Origin: Hodarchaeum sp048939725
GTDB taxonomy: Archaea; Asgardarchaeota; Heimdallarchaeia; Hodarchaeales; Hodarchaeaceae
Length of the DNA: 17,432 bases
Assembly: GCA_048939725.1 (NCBI GenBank)
Contig: JBHLPG010000067.1
Coordinates: 1-17,432, forward strand
Reading direction: 5' to 3'
Made by a program: the position numbers and the translations under genes. Position 1 is the first letter of the stretch. Each line of letters opens with the position of its first letter. Below, piece after piece: positions 13,701 through 17,432 of the stretch. The notes beneath the pieces were generated by a model. The model was given only the letters and a program-made list of their open reading frames with translations. It was not told the DNA's origin and made no database searches.

Positions 13701-14894
13701 ATGGCTTTTATGTTTGATGAAGAGCAAGAAATGTTCAGAGAAAGTGTTAGAGAGTTTGCTGAAAGGAAAATTGTACCTCTTGGTCTCACGATGGAAGAAA
13801 CCAAAGAGATTCCACAGGAAATTAAGAAGGGAATGGCTGAACTTGGCCTTCTTGCATGCACCGCATCTCCAGAGTATGGAGGATCGGGATTGAATGCTGT
13901 GAGTGCAGGAGTCATTGCTGAAGAATTAGGACGAGCAGATCCAACAGGATCAATCCCAGTGTTTTATCTCGTTCAGGCAGCTTGGGGTTTTTTATTCAAC
14001 AAATATGGTACTGAAGAAGCAAAAAAAGAAATATTTCCTAAAGTTGTAAGTGGGGATTGGTTTCTTGGAATAGCAACCACGGAGGCTGATGCAGGCTCCG
14101 ATGTCGTTGGTACAACGATGACAATAAAAAAAGGATCTGATGGATTCATTGTCAACGGGGAAAAGATGTATATAAGTGGGGTGCGGGAAGCAGCAACTGG
14201 TGGTGGAGGCCATGTTACGATAGCGCACCAGACGCCAGAGCGAGGCAGCAGAGGCATGACAGTTTTCTATTTCCCCTTAACCGCTGAGGGGGTCACACCT
14301 ACCTATATTTCCGACTTAGGTAGAGAGGGAATATCCTGTGGTGGCTTTACAGCCGATAATGTTGAAATTCCCAGTCATTATATCATTGGAGAAGAGAATA
14401 GAGGTTTTAACATTATTCATGAAGGATATGAATTTGCTAGAGCATTAATCGCAGTAATATGCGCATCCTCTGGATTGAAATCTCTAGAGAATGGTATGAA
14501 CTATATAAGGGAAAGAAAAACCTTTGGAATTGCTATTGGGAAGTATGAAGAAATTAATTTTAGATTAGCTGAACACTATACAAGACTATGTGCTTTGAGA
14601 GATATGGGGTACAAAGCATTATGGTTGATCGATAGAGAACAGGAAGGAAAAGCAGGGAGATTTGAAGTAAGCAAAGCTGTTGCTATGGCTAAAATGTTTG
14701 CCTCTGATTGGGCTTGTGATGCAATAAACGACGTCATGCAGTGGCAAGGAGCATTTGGTTATTCAAGAGAGTGTGTTGATCAGGCTGCATGGAGAGCTGT
14801 AAGATCATTTGCTCTTGCAGAAGGATCTAAAGAAATAATGAAGATGATTGTTGCTAGAGAGCTACTTGGAAAAGACTTCATTGCTTACAAATGA
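13701..14894 (+). CDS. Acyl-CoA dehydrogenase
   Basis: A 397-residue FAD enzyme of normal length, oxidising an acyl-CoA to the 2-enoyl-CoA. The N-terminal helices begin MFDEEQEMFRESVREF. The flavin and substrate motif is ATTEADAGSD (125-134), followed by IVNGEKMYISG. The catalytic base is probably E373 in LAEGSKEI, at the position of the classic glutamate near the C-terminus. The substrate-side stretch TGGGGH and the LGREGISCGGF segment differ from short-chain enzymes and may mark another substrate, perhaps branched or alicyclic. This is an inference. The gene leads an apparent operon with EtfB, EtfA and another acyl-CoA dehydrogenase, so its electrons should go to that ETF. The ATG at 13689 is the alternative start. 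Confidence 0.9.
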   Translation: MAFMFDEEQEMFRESVREFAERKIVPLGLTMEETKEIPQEIKKGMAELGLLACTASPEYGGSGLNAVSAGVIAEELGRADPTGSIPVFYLVQAAWGFLFNKYGTEEAKKEIFPKVVSGDWFLGIATTEADAGSDVVGTTMTIKKGSDGFIVNGEKMYISGVREAATGGGGHVTIAHQTPERGSRGMTVFYFPLTAEGVTPTYISDLGREGISCGGFTADNVEIPSHYIIGEENRGFNIIHEGYEFARALIAVICASSGLKSLENGMNYIRERKTFGIAIGKYEEINFRLAEHYTRLCALRDMGYKALWLIDREQEGKAGRFEVSKAVAMAKMFASDWACDAINDVMQWQGAFGYSRECVDQAAWRAVRSFALAEGSKEIMKMIVARELLGKDFIAYK

Positions 14895-14949
14895 AGGAAA
14901 CTTTTTCTTTCTCTTCTATATTTTGATAGCTCAAGAAAAACACAATGTG

Positions 14950-15741
14950 ATGATTGTGAAATTCATAGTATGTGTAAAGCAAGTTCCCGACACTACAGAA
15001 GTTAAGGTCGATCCGAAAACCAATACACTAATCAGAGAAGGAGTTCCTTGTATATTAAATCCTTTTGATCAATTCGCGCTTGAAGAGGCGGTCAAATTGA
15101 AGAAGGAGGGAGATGAAATTATCGTTATTTCAATGGGCCCACCTCAAGCTAAGAAAGAGCTAATGAAATGTCTCGCTCTTGGTGCCGATGAAGCTATTTT
15201 GCTAAGTGATAGAGCTCTTGCAGGAGCAGATACATGGGCAACATCTTATACCCTTGCTCAAGCTATCAGAAAGATAGGGGATTTTGACATAATTTTTTGT
15301 GGATATCAAGCTATTGATGGTGATACTGCTCAAGTCGGTCCTGAGCTCGCAGCTCAACTTGGTATCCCTCAGATCACCTATATAGAAAGTGTTGACGAGC
15401 TTAGTAAAAGAAAATTAATAGCAAAATCTCAAACAGATGAAGGCTATAAAATTGTGGAAGTTCGCCTTCCAGTCTTATTAACAGGGATAACACCATCTGG
15501 CTTTATCCCTAGAAGTCCTCCTTTACCTAATATAATAAAAGCAAAGCAAAAACCTTTCACTACATGGACTGCAGATGACCTTGGTGGTGAAAAAGATAAG
15601 TACGGGTTATCTGGTTCGTTAACACAAGTTATAAGGGTTTATGCTCCTCCTGCGCGTGAGAAAGGTGTCCTGATCACTGATGAACCTAGCATAGCAGTTG
15701 AGAAATTAATGGATATGTTAACCAAAGATAAGGTGATCTAA
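14950..15741 (+). CDS. etfB: Electron transfer flavoprotein, beta subunit
   Basis: A 263-residue EtfB. The N-terminus is the usual FIVCVKQVPDT (5-15), and LNPFDQFALEEAV (36-48) and ALGADEAILLSD (76-87) are family landmarks. The motif DGDTAQVGP (123-131) is the one I associate with the FAD-binding beta subunit of electron-bifurcating ETFs; the mitochondrial type, with AMP there, has a different sequence. It forms a heterodimer with EtfA and takes electrons from the acyl-CoA dehydrogenases on both sides. The frame is open further upstream, to 14848, but those codons overlap the dehydrogenase gene and do not match the family. ATG 14950 is chosen; GTG 14956 is possible. Its TAA overlaps the EtfA ATG by one base (TAATG). 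Confidence 0.93.
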   Translation: MIVKFIVCVKQVPDTTEVKVDPKTNTLIREGVPCILNPFDQFALEEAVKLKKEGDEIIVISMGPPQAKKELMKCLALGADEAILLSDRALAGADTWATSYTLAQAIRKIGDFDIIFCGYQAIDGDTAQVGPELAAQLGIPQITYIESVDELSKRKLIAKSQTDEGYKIVEVRLPVLLTGITPSGFIPRSPPLPNIIKAKQKPFTTWTADDLGGEKDKYGLSGSLTQVIRVYAPPAREKGVLITDEPSIAVEKLMDMLTKDKVI

Positions 15742-16925
15742 TGATAACAGTAAAGGAAGAGCTCTGCAACCACTGTGGAAGTTGTGTTAAAGCCTGCCCT
15801 TTTGGTGCTATTAAGATCATAAATCAAATTGCTGTGATTGGAGAAGAATGTACGCTTTGCGGTGCTTGCGTTCAAGTATGTAAAGCTTGTGCTATAGAAA
15901 TTGAGAGAAAAGAGAAAAATATCGATTTCTCTCGTTACAAAGATATCTGGGTATTTGTTGAGCTTAAAGATGGTAAGGTAAGAAATGTAACGTACGAATT
16001 ACTTGGAAAAGCACGACAACTCGCGGATGAATTAGGAGAAAAAGTATGTGCAATTATTCTTGGAAAGGATGTTAAAGGCCTTTGTACAGATCTCTCCCTT
16101 TATGGTGCAGATAAAATATTTGTAGTAGAAGATGATAATCTTGAGGAGTATTATACAGATCTTTTCACATCAGTGCTTGTTGGATTAATAATGAAACATG
16201 AACCCAATATTGTAATCTATCCTGCTACTAAGATTGGAAGAGATCTGGCACCAAGAGTTGCTGCTACATTAGAAGTGGGGCTTACTGCAGATTGTACTGA
16301 TTTATCAATCCAAGATGGTAGATTATTGCAAACAAGGCCTGCATTCGGAGGGAATATAATGGCTGACATAATTTCAGTTACTAGACCACAAATGTCAACA
16401 GTTAGACCTAACGTGATGAAAAAAGGTGTCTCCAACGAGAATAGAGCTGCTGAAATCATAGAAACTCCCGTAAAGGTGGATATGAAGGGAGTTAGAACAC
16501 TAATAAAAGAAACAATTAGCATGAAAACCTCTGATGCCATACCTCTGGATGAAGCAGAAATTATAGTTTCAGGTGGGCGGGGAGTTGGCAGTAAAGAGAA
16601 TTTCAAGATCATTGAGGGTTTAGCTGACGTACTTAATGCTGCAGTTGGAGCAAGTAGATCTGCAGTCGATTTAGGTTGGAAACCTAAATCATTTCAGGTT
16701 GGTCAAAGTGGTACAACTGTTTCTCCCAAAATTTATATTGCTTGTGGAATATCTGGCAAGATTCAGCATCTAGTTGGTATGTCTGGATCAGATGTAATTA
16801 TTGCCATAAATAAAGACTCTGAGGCTCCTATATTCAATGTGGCTGACTATGGAATTGTTGGTGATTTGAATAAAGTTATACCAGCACTTACAGAGGCATT
16901 AAGAAACGAATTTGCGTCTCGTTAA
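15741..16925 (+). CDS. etfA: Electron transfer flavoprotein, alpha subunit with N-terminal ferredoxin domain
   Basis: A 394-residue EtfA extended by a dicluster ferredoxin at its N-terminus: C9-C12-C15-C19-P and C37-C40-C43-C47, the last followed by Lys instead of Pro. Residues about 65-260 are the EtfA Rossmann part with IYPATKIGRDLAPRVA (159-174). The C-terminal FAD domain shows SGGRGVGSKENF (277-288), QVGQSGTTVSPK (319-330), GISGKIQH (336-343) and VADYGIVGD (367-375), all normal FAD contacts. The ferredoxin extension resembles CarE of caffeyl-CoA reductase and other anaerobic EtfA proteins. It could let reduced ferredoxin enter or leave the ETF. It overlaps EtfB by one base, so the two are made in equal amounts. 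Confidence 0.93.
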   Translation: MITVKEELCNHCGSCVKACPFGAIKIINQIAVIGEECTLCGACVQVCKACAIEIERKEKNIDFSRYKDIWVFVELKDGKVRNVTYELLGKARQLADELGEKVCAIILGKDVKGLCTDLSLYGADKIFVVEDDNLEEYYTDLFTSVLVGLIMKHEPNIVIYPATKIGRDLAPRVAATLEVGLTADCTDLSIQDGRLLQTRPAFGGNIMADIISVTRPQMSTVRPNVMKKGVSNENRAAEIIETPVKVDMKGVRTLIKETISMKTSDAIPLDEAEIIVSGGRGVGSKENFKIIEGLADVLNAAVGASRSAVDLGWKPKSFQVGQSGTTVSPKIYIACGISGKIQHLVGMSGSDVIIAINKDSEAPIFNVADYGIVGDLNKVIPALTEALRNEFASR

Positions 16926-16927
16926 GC

Positions 16928-16934
16928 TTTTTTT
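16928..16934 (+). terminator. Oligo-T run after etfA
   Basis: Seven T begin two bases past the etfA stop. It may end or thin out transcripts before the next acyl-CoA dehydrogenase gene 56 bases downstream, which has its own ribosome site, AAGGTGA at 16969-16975. Confidence 0.3.
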
Positions 16935-16981
16935 CAATAAATCTTTATTTTATCGAGAATATGAAATTAAGGTGAATTTAT

Positions 16982-17432
16982 ATGGATTTTGAGTTATCTG
17001 ATGAACATGAAATGTTAAGATCGTCAGTTAGAGAATTTATCGATCGTGAAATAATACCAAAGATAAAAGAATATGACAGAAACGAGGAATTTCTCCCCCC
17101 ACTCGATATCATGGGAAAAATGGGGTTATTAGGGATATGTTTTCCGGAAAAATATGGAGGAGCAGGAATGGACTACCTCGCGCTAGCTCTTGCATGTGAA
17201 GAGCTAGAAAGAGGTGATATATCCCTCCGAACAGTCCTCTCAGTACATGTTGCTTTGACTTCATGCACTATTTATCAATGGGGAAATGATGAACAGAAAG
17301 AAAAGTATTTGATTCCTCAAAATAATGGGAAAAAGATTGGAACAACAGCAATGACTGAACCATCATGTGGGTCGGATGTCGCAAATATATCAACACGAGC
17401 GGAGATCCAAGTTTTTTGTCCAGAGATAATAT
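16982..17432 (+). CDS. Acyl-CoA dehydrogenase, glutaryl-CoA dehydrogenase-like, 3' end cut by window
   Basis: The first 150 residues of a second acyl-CoA dehydrogenase, running off the window. It starts MDFELSDEHEMLRSSVREF after a strong ribosome site (AAGGTGA, six bases before the ATG). Residues 56-61 (EKYGGA) and the flavin motif AMTEPSCGSD (123-132) place it firmly in the family. The segment SLRTVLSVHVALTSCTIYQWG (81-101, compare R-S-A-M-S-V in glutaryl-CoA dehydrogenase) and EQKEKYL (104-110) recall glutaryl-CoA dehydrogenase. The substrate-binding arginine and catalytic glutamate lie outside the window. The last ten residues, after STRAE, do not match the family, so a frame error near the end is possible. 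It is likely part of the ACAD-ETF operon. Confidence 0.85.
   Translation, partial: MDFELSDEHEMLRSSVREFIDREIIPKIKEYDRNEEFLPPLDIMGKMGLLGICFPEKYGGAGMDYLALALACEELERGDISLRTVLSVHVALTSCTIYQWGNDEQKEKYLIPQNNGKKIGTTAMTEPSCGSDVANISTRAEIQVFCPEII

Noticed and set aside
13973..14257. Two overlapping minus-strand open frames
   Set aside because: Both are antisense to the acyl-CoA dehydrogenase, in the region of its conserved TEADAGSD motif, and look like mirror frames.
14848..14949. Upstream extension of EtfB giving a possible membrane-like N-terminus
   Set aside because: It overlaps the end of the dehydrogenase gene, and EtfB proteins start close to the VCVKQVPDT segment. The hydrophobic stretch comes from T-rich intergenic DNA.
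16217..16612. 131-codon open frame on the minus strand
   Set aside because: Antisense to the EtfA coding region, with composition typical of a shadow frame.
1..17432. tRNA, rRNA, CRISPR array, transposase or attachment site
   Set aside because: Every gap between genes was read on both strands. No cloverleaf, regular spaced repeats, terminal inverted repeats or transposase motifs were seen.

Overview
The window reads as part of an AT-rich, mesophilic archaeal genome, most likely an Asgard (Promethearchaeota) archaeon. The archaeal signs are A/T-rich TATA-like elements ahead of several genes, Shine-Dalgarno sites matching the archaeal GGAGGTGAT consensus (two of them ahead of TTG starts), oligo-T 3' ends, and typical archaeal families: an archaeal-type thiolase, DUF35, a TM1367-type cyclophilin-like protein and a multi-cluster ferredoxin protein. 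The Asgard placement rests on remembered resemblance of the 11060 ferredoxin protein and the general gene style, and is an inference. No rRNA, tRNA, CRISPR array or insertion sequence was seen, and no gene-free stretch exceeds 300 bases.

Layout. 1-774 (-) is the 5' part of a two-membrane-segment surface protein, cut by the window edge. 919-1311 (+) is a TM1367-type cyclophilin-like protein. 1383-2441 (-) joins a winged-helix-like N-terminus to a SAM methyltransferase. 2614-4149 (-) is a large HdrD/GlcF-type Fe-S protein with two CCG domains. 4329-5096 (+) is a crotonase that resembles dienoyl-CoA hydratase (Dch). 5183-7174 (+) is a TPR protein with an exact 40-residue period. 7259-10684 (+) is a compact three-gene unit: a zinc alcohol dehydrogenase resembling 6-hydroxycyclohexene-carbonyl-CoA dehydrogenase (Had), a thiolase, and a DUF35-SDR fusion. 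10773-10907 (-) is a 44-residue Cys-rich microprotein. 11060-12159 (+) is a pair of overlapping ferredoxin-type genes. 12273-13460 (-) is a PLP aminotransferase. 13701-17432 (+) holds acyl-CoA dehydrogenase, EtfB, ferredoxin-EtfA, and a second acyl-CoA dehydrogenase cut by the window end.

How they fit. All the steps of acyl-CoA beta-oxidation are present: two acyl-CoA dehydrogenases, an ETF to take their electrons, an enoyl-CoA hydratase, an SDR suited to 3-hydroxyacyl-CoA oxidation, and a thiolase. The hydratase and alcohol dehydrogenase look like Dch and Had of the anaerobic benzoyl-CoA pathway. The last acyl-CoA dehydrogenase looks like glutaryl-CoA dehydrogenase. The set could therefore serve oxidation of an alicyclic or aromatic acyl-CoA through 3-hydroxypimelyl-CoA and glutaryl-CoA. 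Benzoyl-CoA reductase and the ring hydrolase Oah are not in the window, so ordinary or branched acyl-CoA oxidation remains possible. The ferredoxin-EtfA and the DGDTAQVGP motif of EtfB suggest an electron-bifurcating type of ETF.

The most novel-looking items are the DUF35-SDR fusion overlapping the thiolase, the HdrD-like protein carrying what looks like a remnant of an FAD domain, the 16-cysteine Fe-S protein with its companion ferredoxin, and the Cys-rich microprotein. All identifications are by eye from sequence motifs; no database search was run.
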